Shown in pieces: positions 42,648-50,675 of a stretch of DNA of 64,000 bases (position 1 is its first letter; every line of letters begins with the position of its first letter). The translations under genes were made by a program, and so were the position numbers. A model generated the notes under the pieces. That model did not search any database. It was given only the letters and a program-made list of their open reading frames with translations, and had not been told where the DNA came from. This DNA comes from Leuconostoc mesenteroides subsp. mesenteroides (GTDB taxonomy: Bacteria > Bacillota > Bacilli > Lactobacillales > Lactobacillaceae): contig CP046062.1 in assembly GCA_009676745.1 (NCBI GenBank), positions 915,501-979,500 on the forward strand, written 5' to 3'.

Positions 42648-44054
42648 ATGAGCTATCAAACAATTAATCCATTTAACGATGAAGTTATTCAAACATTCCA
42701 TAATCATGATGACGCTTATGTGGAAAAGGCCGTTACCAAAGGCCATGCGCTGTATAAAAAGTGGCGTAATGACCCGGCTAGTAGTCGTGCAGAGATATTA
42801 AACAAAATTGCTGACTTGATGGAAGAAGATGCTGATCGTTTAGCCAAGGTGCTTACTATTGAAATGGGTAAGCGGTTTGTTGAGGCGCAAGGTGAAGTGG
42901 CATTAAGTGTTTCAATTGCTCGTTACTATGCCAAAAATGGTGCAGATTTCCTTAAGCCAGAATCAATCAAATCCTCGATGGGGGATGCACAGGTAATTTC
43001 GCGTCCTACAGGTATATTGATGATGGTTGAACCATGGAATTTCCCTTACTATCAAATTATCCGTGTGTTCGCGCCAAATTATATAGCTGGCAACCCAATG
43101 CTGTTGAAGCATGCAAGTAATACACCAATGGCCGCATCAGAATTTGAAAAGATTGTTGAAAGGGCTGGCGCACCTACTGGTGCGTTTGCGAATTTATTCA
43201 TTGATTATGATCAAGTAAATAAAATTATTGCTGATAATCGTGTACAAGGAGTGGCGCTAACTGGTTCAGAACGTGCCGGAAAATTAATTGCTGCCGAAGC
43301 TGGTAAAAATATGAAGCAAAGTTCACTGGAACTTGGTGGGAGTGATCCATTCATTGTTCTCGACGATGCCGATTTAACTGAGATTAAAAAAATTATCGGT
43401 GGTGCTCGCCTATACAATGCCGGACAGGTATGTACTTCGTCTAAACGATTTATTGTGACCGAAAAAAACTACGATGCGATACTTACAATGTTAAAAGATG
43501 CCTTTTCTGAAGCCAAGTTAGGTGATCCAATGTCAGCAGATACGACATTAGCACCATTAAGTACCAGCAAGGCTAAGGAAAATTTGACCAAACAAGTAAA
43601 AGCGGCGGTTGATGCCGGTGCAAATCTTGAATATGGTAGTCTTGCCCAAGATAAACCCGCTGCCTTATTTGATCCCGTTATTTTAACTGGTATCACAAAA
43701 GATAACCCAGCATATTATCAGGAATTTTTCGGTCCAGTTGGGCAAGTTTACAAAGTGAAAGATGAAGAAGAAGCAATTACACTAGCTAATGATTCTCATT
43801 ATGGCTTGTCGGGTGTGATATTTGGTGGTTCACCTGAGCATGCGACAGAAATTGCTTCTCGTATTGAAACGGGAGCTGTTTATGTGAATAGTTTTGGTGG
43901 AACATTGCCCGAGTTACCATTTGGTGGTGTTAAAAATTCTGGCTATGGGCGTGAGTTAGGACGCTTTGGTATCGAAACCTTTGTGAACAAGGAACTTATT
44001 GTAACTAAAAAGGAACCAATTGATTTAGATAATGCTTTTGGTGGGTTTGTTTAA
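42648..44054 (+). CDS. NAD(P)-dependent aldehyde dehydrogenase, succinate-semialdehyde type
   Basis: Oxidises an aldehyde to its acid. About 468 residues in the ALDH superfamily: VEPWNFPYYQIIRVFAPNYIAGN, catalytic Glu in LELGGSDPFIVL, nucleophile Cys262 in AGQVCTSSKRF, and the C-terminal ELPFGGVKNSGYGRELG. The sequence resembles the succinate-semialdehyde dehydrogenase group (GabD-like), but lactic acid bacteria often use such enzymes for general aldehyde detoxification. ATG at 42648 has GAAAGG upstream; the frame from 42621 is longer without support. Monocistronic. Confidence 0.88.
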   Translation: MSYQTINPFNDEVIQTFHNHDDAYVEKAVTKGHALYKKWRNDPASSRAEILNKIADLMEEDADRLAKVLTIEMGKRFVEAQGEVALSVSIARYYAKNGADFLKPESIKSSMGDAQVISRPTGILMMVEPWNFPYYQIIRVFAPNYIAGNPMLLKHASNTPMAASEFEKIVERAGAPTGAFANLFIDYDQVNKIIADNRVQGVALTGSERAGKLIAAEAGKNMKQSSLELGGSDPFIVLDDADLTEIKKIIGGARLYNAGQVCTSSKRFIVTEKNYDAILTMLKDAFSEAKLGDPMSADTTLAPLSTSKAKENLTKQVKAAVDAGANLEYGSLAQDKPAALFDPVILTGITKDNPAYYQEFFGPVGQVYKVKDEEEAITLANDSHYGLSGVIFGGSPEHATEIASRIETGAVYVNSFGGTLPELPFGGVKNSGYGRELGRFGIETFVNKELIVTKKEPIDLDNAFGGFV

Positions 44055-44202
44055 AAATTACTAAATGCTGGTTTTAGGTGGCTAAATAATTAGGTTCCTA
44101 TTAACACGGAATTTATCAAAAAATACAGACAAGAATACTTGGATAATTATAGATACAAGTGGATGCGTTACACAACAATTAAAAAATTAAAAATATTGAC
44201 TA

Positions 44203-44238
44203 AAAAAGCTTAAAGTGTTGTTACACTTTAGGCTTTTT
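44203..44238. terminator. Bidirectional terminator between aldehyde dehydrogenase and pepF
   Basis: AAAAAGCTTAAAGTG (44203-44217) pairs with CACTTTAGGCTTTTT (44224-44238), one G-U pair, with T-runs on both strands. Confidence 0.88.
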
Positions 44239-44243
44239 TATGT

Positions 44244-46055
44244 TTATTTTATAAATTGTTCAGAGAGTGACAAGAATTCGTCAATATCTTTTTTAACCAA
44301 ATCGGCACCAGTCTGCCAAAATTTTGGCTTCGTTAGATCAACACCAAGATGCTTCTTTGCTAATTCTTCTGAAGTCATATTAGCAGTGTCACGTAGCAAA
44401 GCAATATATTTTTCTTCAAAATTATCACCATCTTGTTGTGCTTGTGCGTAGATGCTTGATGAGAATAAATAACCAAATGTATAAGGGAAATTATAAAAAG
44501 GCACAGAATCAATGAAAAAGTGCAGTTTTGATGACCAGAAGTGAGGATGGCGAATATCTAAAATACCATCAAACGCTTCTTTTTGCGCATTATCCATCAG
44601 TTGATTGAGACGTTGTGGTGTCACTAGACCATGCTTACGCTCTGTGTAAAATGAGTCTTCAAATAAGAAGCGCGCATGTATATTTAGAAACATAGCGATA
44701 GGATTAGTCATTTTTGCATCTAATAATACAATTTTCTCGGCATCTGTTTTTGCTTCTCTTACATTTGCGTCATTCACAATCAATTCGGCAAAAGTTGAGG
44801 CTGTTTCGGCGACGTTCATAGCGTAAGCATCACGCCAAAATGGTAAATCAGTTAGCTGGGCAGAGTGAAATGCATGACCAAGTTCATGTGCAATTGTTGC
44901 AGCATCATTTACTGAACCGGTGTAAGTGAGAAAGATTCGAGATTCGTGTAGATCAGGGACAGATTCCATATAACCACCTGGTTGTTTACCTGGGCGGTTC
45001 TCAGATTCAATCCAATTATTCTCAAAAGCCTTCTGGGCAAATGACGCCATCTTAGGTGAAAATTTACCAAATTGTTCGATAATAAATTTAGCAGCATCAT
45101 CGTAAGAAACCTCTGATGGTTGGTAGTCACCAATGTTGGTTAGTGGTGCGACTTGATCTTGCCAACCGATAGACTGCAAACCAAGTAATTGCTTTTTACG
45201 TTCGAAATATGGTTTAAACATACTTTTGTTGGCATCTACAACCTGCCACATAGCATCCAATGTTCCACGAGACATACGGTTAAGCTCCAATGGCTGTTCT
45301 AAGTGTGATTGGCGACCATGAGCTTCTTGATTGGTTAGACGGAATCCAGCCAAATGATTTAATGTATCACTCGTTAAGTTTTCAGCTTTTGCCCACATTT
45401 TTTCATAGTTTGTCATGAGGTTAGCTCGTACTTCATTATCGGGCTCACCATCTAACATGTTCAAAGCTTGTCCAGCAGAAATTTGACGAGTGATATTGTT
45501 TTCGTCAGTATAGTTCATCGATAATGACGCAGATATTGTGTCATAATGTTGGGACCAAGCTTGCTGACCATCAAGATCAAATTTGTTAATCAACATTTCT
45601 GTTTTATCGTCAAGTAAGCGCTTAGCATTAGTACGCAATTCTGTTAAGTAAAAAGCAATTGGTGCAAGACGGTTGGTAGTAATCGCTTTACCAAATGTTT
45701 CATCATCTAATGTTGAAAGTAGTTTTTGAAAAGCGTTTAGTGGAGATGAGAAAGACACCCATAAGTTTCCCAATTTATTAAAATGAGGCGCATAAGCACT
45801 GTTACCATAATCTACAGATGACCAGCCATTAACAAAAATATTGGCAGTGGAAATTCCGGCACCAATAGTTTGTGCTAAATCAGCTAAATCAGCCAACAGC
45901 GTGAAATCCTTGTCTTTTGTGAGGTCGTATTCTGCTATCTTATTAGTAAAATTTTTGATTTGCTTTGCGATAAGCTCGTATTTTTGAGTAAGTTGTGGTG
46001 AAGTTATACCACCTGGGAAGATACTTTCTAAATTCCATTTTTGTGAGTAGGCCAC
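44244..46055 (-). CDS. pepF: Oligoendopeptidase F
   Basis: Cytosolic zinc metallopeptidase (M3B) that cuts peptides of about 7-17 residues after uptake. The 603-residue protein is the normal length, with HELGHAFHSAQ (HExxH at about residue 388), the further ligand Glu in AETASTFAE, and the C-terminal FYNFPYTFGYLFS motif. The start is a GTG (46055-46053) with GAGG nine bases upstream. Single gene between convergent and divergent neighbours. Confidence 0.95.
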   Translation of the reverse strand: MAYSQKWNLESIFPGGITSPQLTQKYELIAKQIKNFTNKIAEYDLTKDKDFTLLADLADLAQTIGAGISTANIFVNGWSSVDYGNSAYAPHFNKLGNLWVSFSSPLNAFQKLLSTLDDETFGKAITTNRLAPIAFYLTELRTNAKRLLDDKTEMLINKFDLDGQQAWSQHYDTISASLSMNYTDENNITRQISAGQALNMLDGEPDNEVRANLMTNYEKMWAKAENLTSDTLNHLAGFRLTNQEAHGRQSHLEQPLELNRMSRGTLDAMWQVVDANKSMFKPYFERKKQLLGLQSIGWQDQVAPLTNIGDYQPSEVSYDDAAKFIIEQFGKFSPKMASFAQKAFENNWIESENRPGKQPGGYMESVPDLHESRIFLTYTGSVNDAATIAHELGHAFHSAQLTDLPFWRDAYAMNVAETASTFAELIVNDANVREAKTDAEKIVLLDAKMTNPIAMFLNIHARFLFEDSFYTERKHGLVTPQRLNQLMDNAQKEAFDGILDIRHPHFWSSKLHFFIDSVPFYNFPYTFGYLFSSSIYAQAQQDGDNFEEKYIALLRDTANMTSEELAKKHLGVDLTKPKFWQTGADLVKKDIDEFLSLSEQFIK

Positions 46056-46212
46056 GTTAATATACCTCGTTTTCTTTATAATTTATGATACCATTTTTAA
46101 TGAAATTCTAGGGATAATAATTTATTAAGTGGCAATTTTAATTATGATTTGTTTGCTCCATGACCAAAATTAGCGTACAATTTGATGGATTGATTATAAG
46201 GGAAAGTGATTT

Positions 46213-47142
46213 ATGAAAAGAAAGTATAAATGGTTAATTGGTTGTTTGGTTTTTATTGTTATTTTATTATTATCAGCTGGCATGTATTTCTTTCATGTTG
46301 CTGAGGTTCGTGATGTAGCAGCAAACAAACCAGACAAGTTACGCACCAAAAAAAATTCACTTTATCACTATGAACATGATTTTTTGTCTCGTGAAAAGCA
46401 AACATGGACACAAAAAACATCAGATAATTTGAAACTAGTCGCTTGGTATGTACCAGCTGAGAAAAAAACAAGTAAAACTGCTATTCTGGCTCATGGCTGG
46501 CATAACAATAAAACGACGATGGCTGTATATGGTGAACTATTCCATGAGTTAGGCTACAACGTGTTAATTCCAGATAATCGGGCGCACGGTGATTCGCAAG
46601 GAGAAATGATAGGTTATGGCTGGTTAGATCGGCGCGACTACATCGGCTGGTTGAATCAAATTTTAGAAAAGAATGGTCAAAAATCGGATATTGTCATGTA
46701 TGGCATGAGTATGGGTGCTGCCACAGTGTTATCAACTTCTGGTGAAAATGATTTACCGAATCAGGTAAAAGCAATTATTGCTGATTCGTCCTACACTAGT
46801 GTTATGGAAGAAATAAAACACGAAGCAGGAGATATGTATGGTTTACCATGGTTTCCGCTTGTTAATGTGGTGTCGGGTATCTCAAAGATACGAGCCGGAT
46901 ACTCATATGAGGAAGCGAGTCCCTTGAAGCAAGTAGCCAAAAACACGCGGCCAACCTTTTTTATTCAAGGTGGTGCCGACACTTTTGTGCCAACCAAAAT
47001 GGTTTACCCGTTGTACAATGCTTCTAAGGGACCAAAACAGTTATGGATTACTAAGGGCTCAAAACATGTTCAAAGTTTTAATGATTACCCAGACGCGTAT
47101 AGGAGTAAAATAAAAATATTTTTAGAAAAATATGATAAATAA
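46213..47142 (+). CDS. Membrane-anchored α/β-hydrolase
   Basis: Serine hydrolase of unknown substrate. The 309-residue protein has an N-terminal membrane segment (about 9-28), an oxyanion HGW at 94-96, DNRAHGDSQG, nucleophile Ser166 in YGMSMGAA, Asp in GGADTFVP and His in GSKHVQSF. The catalytic domain is predicted to face outside. This family (YqkD/BAAT-like) is common in lactic acid bacteria. GGGAAAGTGA precedes the ATG. Confidence 0.85.
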   Translation: MKRKYKWLIGCLVFIVILLLSAGMYFFHVAEVRDVAANKPDKLRTKKNSLYHYEHDFLSREKQTWTQKTSDNLKLVAWYVPAEKKTSKTAILAHGWHNNKTTMAVYGELFHELGYNVLIPDNRAHGDSQGEMIGYGWLDRRDYIGWLNQILEKNGQKSDIVMYGMSMGAATVLSTSGENDLPNQVKAIIADSSYTSVMEEIKHEAGDMYGLPWFPLVNVVSGISKIRAGYSYEEASPLKQVAKNTRPTFFIQGGADTFVPTKMVYPLYNASKGPKQLWITKGSKHVQSFNDYPDAYRSKIKIFLEKYDK

Positions 47143-47174
47143 AAGGATCACTTCACACTGAAGTGATCCTTTTT
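47141..47174 (+). terminator. Terminator between α/β-hydrolase and fur-like gene
   Basis: AAAAGGATCACTTCA (47141-47155) pairs perfectly with TGAAGTGATCCTTTT (47159-47173) around CAC; usable in both directions. Confidence 0.92.
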
Positions 47175-47202
47175 GAAACAAAGTGATTATTTATTAGAAA
47201 TA

Positions 47203-47607
47203 CTACGAGTCTTCTGAATTAACCCCAAAGACCTCAATATGGTATCCTGTAATATTTAAACCGCTAGCTTTACGGGCTGCGTCAAATAACGGAGCCATAT
47301 TGAAATTGTCGGCATCAATAATTTCACTAGTTTGTTGATTGATAATGTGATAGTGTGGCTCACCATAATAATCAAAGTGACGTTTACCATCATCATGAAT
47401 GTCTATAGCGATGATTAATCCCGTTTCAATTAATTTATCAAGCGTATTATAAACCGTTGCCAAACTAATGTTATTTAAATCTTCGTGAATCATTTCTGCT
47501 GTGGGGTGAGTTTTATGTGTAACGAGATATTCTAAAACAGCCATTCGTTGATACGTAGCTTTTAAACCGTGTTCTTGCAATATTGTACGCAATTTTTGAT
47601 CAGTCAT
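47203..47607 (-). CDS. Fur-family regulator (PerR-like) without structural zinc cysteines
   Basis: Metal-responsive DNA-binding repressor of 134 residues. The Fur fold is clear: KATYQRMAVLEYLVTHKTHPTAEMI, SLATVYNTLDKLIETGLI, and the HFDYYGEPHYHIIN hinge. The structural CxxC after the HYH is replaced by Asn90-QQ-Thr93, and the second C-terminal CxxC is absent, so the Cys4 zinc site of Fur/PerR is missing. His and Asp residues for the regulatory metal (H85, H87, D-rich region) remain. It is divergent from two VIT-type metal transporter genes and probably controls them and itself through the two operators at 47646-47660 and 47700-47714. GGAGG precedes the ATG. Confidence 0.85.
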   Translation of the reverse strand: MTDQKLRTILQEHGLKATYQRMAVLEYLVTHKTHPTAEMIHEDLNNISLATVYNTLDKLIETGLIIAIDIHDDGKRHFDYYGEPHYHIINQQTSEIIDADNFNMAPLFDAARKASGLNITGYHIEVFGVNSEDS

Positions 47608-47630
47608 AAGAATCCTCCATAGTTACTACT

Positions 47631-47660
47631 ATTGTACCATGATATGTAGAATTGTTCCAA
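47631..47660 (-). promoter_or_regulatory. Promoter of the Fur-family gene
   Basis: Minus strand TTGGAA (47660-47655), 18-nt spacer, TACAAT (47636-47631) with an extended TGG. Operator copy 1 covers the -35. Confidence 0.55.
47646..47660. promoter_or_regulatory. Fur/PerR-type operator, copy 1
   Basis: GTAGAATTGTTCCAA matches copy 2 at 12 of 15 positions and overlaps the -35 of the regulator gene, consistent with autoregulation. Confidence 0.55.
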
Positions 47661-47665
47661 ATAAC

Positions 47666-47694
47666 TTGATTTATGAAAGTATATGAGTTAAAAT
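47666..47694 (+). promoter_or_regulatory. Promoter of the VIT transporter genes
   Basis: TTGATT (47666-47671), 17-nt spacer, TAAAAT (47689-47694). Confidence 0.6.
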
Positions 47695-47699
47695 GTTTA

Positions 47700-47714
47700 T
47701 TAGAATAGTTCTAA
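47700..47714. promoter_or_regulatory. Fur/PerR-type operator, copy 2
   Basis: TTAGAATAGTTCTAA is a perfect inverted repeat (TTAGAA/TTCTAA) resembling the PerR box TTATAATNATTATAA. It lies at the transcription start of the VIT genes, a repressor position. Confidence 0.65.
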
Positions 47715-47729
47715 CAACAGGGGGAAGTT

Positions 47730-48416
47730 ATGTCTGAAAAATCTGAAAAAACAAGCTTTATGCAACGAAATAATATTATTCGTGCAGCAGTTATGGGTGC
47801 CAATGATGGCATTTTATCAGTATCAGGTATTGTTTTGGGTGTTGCCGGTGCCACAAGTCACACAGGTACAATTTTACTAGCGGGGTTTGCTGGTATGTTA
47901 GCTGGAACTGTGTCGATGGCAATGGGTGAATTTGTTTCAGTCAATTCTCAACATGATGCACAAGAAAAAGTACGTCAAATTCAAACTCAAGCCGTTGCAA
48001 ACGATTACGAGGGTGAATTTTCTTTTGTACAGAAAAAATACGAAGAAACAGGAATATCATCAACATTAGCGCAACAAGCTACGCAAGAAATGATGTCCAA
48101 AGATCCCTTGGTCACATCTGTTCGTGAGCGGTATGGATTTTCATTAAATCAAGAATTAAGTGCCGGGCACGCTGCTTTGGCATCATTGATTAGTTTCCCC
48201 ATAGGATCCATATTGCCAATGGTTGCTATTTCTGTAGCGCCTCAGGGAACACGAGAAATAGCGACATTTATTGCTGTTATTGTGGCTTTAGCCATCACAG
48301 GATATGCAGCAGCTCACGTAAATGGTGCAAATAAAAAACATTCCGTTATACGTAATGTCATTGCTGGTATCTTTACAATGATTGTGACGTTCTTAATCGG
48401 TAGTTTGTTTAGATAA
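47730..48416 (+). CDS. VIT1/CCC1 family metal transporter, first copy
   Basis: Membrane protein of the VIT1/CCC1 family, which moves Fe2+ or Mn2+ out of the cytosol. The 228-residue protein has the family start (AVMGANDGILSVSGIVLGVAGA), SMAMGEFVSVNSQHDAQEKV, a hydrophilic metal-binding loop and three C-terminal helices, about five membrane segments in all. Paired in tandem with a paralogue; the gene order and a Fur-type operator imply metal export under metal control. GGGGGAAG precedes the ATG. Confidence 0.88.
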   Translation: MSEKSEKTSFMQRNNIIRAAVMGANDGILSVSGIVLGVAGATSHTGTILLAGFAGMLAGTVSMAMGEFVSVNSQHDAQEKVRQIQTQAVANDYEGEFSFVQKKYEETGISSTLAQQATQEMMSKDPLVTSVRERYGFSLNQELSAGHAALASLISFPIGSILPMVAISVAPQGTREIATFIAVIVALAITGYAAAHVNGANKKHSVIRNVIAGIFTMIVTFLIGSLFR

Positions 48417-48430
48417 GAGGGGGAACTGAA

Positions 48431-49114
48431 ATGGGAAAAGAAAAAAAACACGAAACCATGGATGAACGATTAAATGCTATTCGAGCAGGGGTTCTAGGCT
48501 CTAATGATGGTATACTAACTGTTGTTGGGGTTTTGTTTTCAGTAGCAGCCGCAACGACCAATCAATTTGCAATTTTTATTGCTGGATTAGCCGATTTAGT
48601 ATCATGTGCTTTATCAATGGCTTCAGGAGAATATGCCTCTGTCAGTTCACAGTCAGACAGCGAAAAGGTAGCTGTTGAAACTGAAAAAGAATTGTTAAAG
48701 ACTGACATGCCAGGGCAACACCGTTCTGTACGAGACTTTTACATGGAACGTGGTGTATCTGAAACAACAGCAAATGCGATAGCTGATGAATTGTTACAAA
48801 AAAAGCCTTTAGAAACGGTATTGAGTGTTAAATATGATATCACACTAGGACATTATATGAGTCCGTGGTCAGCTGCTTGGTCATCATTGTTTTCTGCAGC
48901 TTTAGGTGGAGCTTTCCCATTGCTGACATTGTTGATTGTGTCTGGAAAGTATCAATTCGTTGCTACAATTGCAGCAACGGTAGTAGCAGTTGCACTTACT
49001 GGATTCCTTAGTGCAAAAATTTCTAATGGTCTAGTTAAGCGTGCGGTTATTCGTAATATTGTTATTGGTCTCATTACAATTGCAATCCACTTTGGCATAG
49101 GAAAAATATTCTAA
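48431..49114 (+). CDS. VIT1/CCC1 family metal transporter, second copy
   Basis: Paralogue of the preceding protein, 227 residues, with RAGVLGSNDGILTVVGVLFSVAAA and SMASGEYASVSSQSDSEKV. The two copies differ throughout while keeping the same layout, so the duplication is old, and a heteromer is possible because VIT proteins act as dimers. It starts 14 nt after the first gene with GAGGGGG, hence the same transcript. Confidence 0.88.
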   Translation: MGKEKKHETMDERLNAIRAGVLGSNDGILTVVGVLFSVAAATTNQFAIFIAGLADLVSCALSMASGEYASVSSQSDSEKVAVETEKELLKTDMPGQHRSVRDFYMERGVSETTANAIADELLQKKPLETVLSVKYDITLGHYMSPWSAAWSSLFSAALGGAFPLLTLLIVSGKYQFVATIAATVVAVALTGFLSAKISNGLVKRAVIRNIVIGLITIAIHFGIGKIF

Positions 49115-49155
49115 CTCGTATCAGTTAATAATGTCTGTTATATTTTTAATTCATG

Positions 49156-49185
49156 TTGCTGAATATAGTCTATGTTTGAGATAAT
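49156..49185 (+). promoter_or_regulatory. Promoter of the YihY gene, predicts leaderless mRNA
   Basis: TTGCTG (49156-49161), 18-nt spacer and GATAAT (49180-49185). Exactly 6 nt lie between the -10 and the ATG at 49192, and no Shine-Dalgarno sequence is present. Confidence 0.6.
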
Positions 49186-49191
49186 ATTAGT

Positions 49192-50052
49192 ATGAATAAA
49201 AAAATTATGCAAAAATGGCGTGTTTTAGATGCACGATTAAAAATTTCAGCTTTAAGTACTTTTTTTACACGTGCACAAATTGGCTACGTTGGGCCGACAT
49301 TTGCTTATTATGCACTGTTAACAGTGTTTCCTATATTGATGGGAGCAGCGTTGATTGTTTCTTTCACGAGTATTAGTACTGGTGATTTACTTACAATGAT
49401 GCGCAATATATTACCAAAAAACGTTGAGAATATTGTGATTCCAATTATGGAATCTGTTTTATCATCAAGAAGTACTTCGCTACTTTCTTTTTCCGTCTTG
49501 TTTACGATTTGGTCAATTTCACGTGTGATTGCGGTCTTTCGTCAGTCATTTAATGCTATTTCAGATGTTAAAGAACACATCAATGGTTTGTTTACACGAG
49601 CCTTTTCGTTTATATGGTTATTGTTTATTTTGACATTGTTTACTTTGTTAATGGTTGGCAGTAATATTTTGACTATTGTCATTCAGCACTTGCCATATTC
49701 AGAGTGGACTAACTTTTTACAACATCAGACGCGTTGGTTTATATGGTTAGGTATTTGGCTGGCTCTGGTCATGATGAACTTTTTTTTACCTGCAAAAGAT
49801 GCTCGAGCACCATTTCGCTTTGTTTTAGTGGGTAGTTTTCTTGAATTAGTGATGTTGAATCTCTTGAACAGAGGATTCACGTTTTATGCGCAATTTGCTT
49901 TGGGAAAATATGATTTTTATCAATCCGTGAGCTCTATGATTGCTATGTTGATTTGGTTAAACTTGATTGCTACGATTTTGGTATTAGGTTATGTAGTTAT
50001 TAAATGGTTATCGGTCATTAGTTGGAGGAAAGAAGATGTTTCGAAACAATGA
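49192..50052 (+). CDS. YihY/UPF0761 family membrane protein
   Basis: Polytopic membrane protein of 286 residues with six hydrophobic segments, of the YihY family formerly called ribonuclease BN. The family sequences GPTFAYYALLTVFPILMGAALIV and YQSVSSMIAMLIWLNLIATILVLGYV are present. True function unknown. It overlaps the following DUF1054 gene by 17 nt. Its promoter sits 6 nt before the ATG. Confidence 0.85.
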   Translation: MNKKIMQKWRVLDARLKISALSTFFTRAQIGYVGPTFAYYALLTVFPILMGAALIVSFTSISTGDLLTMMRNILPKNVENIVIPIMESVLSSRSTSLLSFSVLFTIWSISRVIAVFRQSFNAISDVKEHINGLFTRAFSFIWLLFILTLFTLLMVGSNILTIVIQHLPYSEWTNFLQHQTRWFIWLGIWLALVMMNFFLPAKDARAPFRFVLVGSFLELVMLNLLNRGFTFYAQFALGKYDFYQSVSSMIAMLIWLNLIATILVLGYVVIKWLSVISWRKEDVSKQ

Positions 50053-50629
50053 TTTTGATGTTTTTGAAGACAAAACGTTAAACGGTCGAATGGAAAAAAT
50101 AAAAACAATTATTGATCCAAAGTTTGAAGCGTTTGCCTCGATTGCGTTACCTATATTGAATACAGATGGGCAAAAATGGTATGCACACGTAGCTAAACAT
50201 TTACGTAGAACAACTTATGCGCCGGATAATACGTGGGTAGCCTTTGCGCCAAATAAACGTGGTTATAAAATGTTACCACATTTTGAACTAGGTATTTGGG
50301 AAGACAACATCTATTTTTATCTTGCTGTTGAAGAAAATATGAAACCTGCTCAAACCGATATAATCACTAAAAAACTGCGTGAGGTGAGTCCGCTAGTGAA
50401 AAAATTACCGGATTCATACCGCTTAAGTCAAGATCATATGGTAAACAAGACATATTCATTATTACAATATGACGATTCAGTAGAACGTTATGAATCAGTT
50501 AAACATAGTGAAGTATTGATTGGAATAGAGATAAAACGTGGTGATAAAATTTTGGATGACAATGGCATCGTAGATGCCTTGGTGCTAGCAATAAAAAATC
50601 TGTTACCAATCTACGAAAAAATTAAATAA
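50036..50629 (+). CDS. DUF1054 family protein (YktB-like)
   Basis: Soluble protein of 197 residues of the YktB/DUF1054 family, function unknown. Typical sequences: FEDKTLNGRMEKIKTIIDPKFEAF, HVAKHLRRTTYAPDNTWVAFAPNKRGYKMLPHFELGIWED (split across about 50-90). GGAGGAAAG is 6 nt before the ATG. Translation is likely coupled to the YihY gene, whose end it overlaps. Confidence 0.88.
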   Translation: MFRNNDFDVFEDKTLNGRMEKIKTIIDPKFEAFASIALPILNTDGQKWYAHVAKHLRRTTYAPDNTWVAFAPNKRGYKMLPHFELGIWEDNIYFYLAVEENMKPAQTDIITKKLREVSPLVKKLPDSYRLSQDHMVNKTYSLLQYDDSVERYESVKHSEVLIGIEIKRGDKILDDNGIVDALVLAIKNLLPIYEKIK

Positions 50630-50630
50630 A

Positions 50631-50675
50631 AAATAATGGCTAGACTTTGTATGAAAGTCTAGCCATTATTTTTTT
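50631..50675. terminator. Strong bidirectional terminator
   Basis: An 18-bp perfect stem, AAATAATGGCTAGACTTT (50631-50648) with its complement (50654-50671), closes around GTATG and has T-runs both ways. It serves the DUF1054 gene and the convergent antiporter gene, whose stop it touches. Confidence 0.93.

Noticed and set aside
44215..44451. A 78-codon plus-strand frame over the 3' end of pepF
   Set aside because: It starts inside the bidirectional terminator and reads the complement of pepF.
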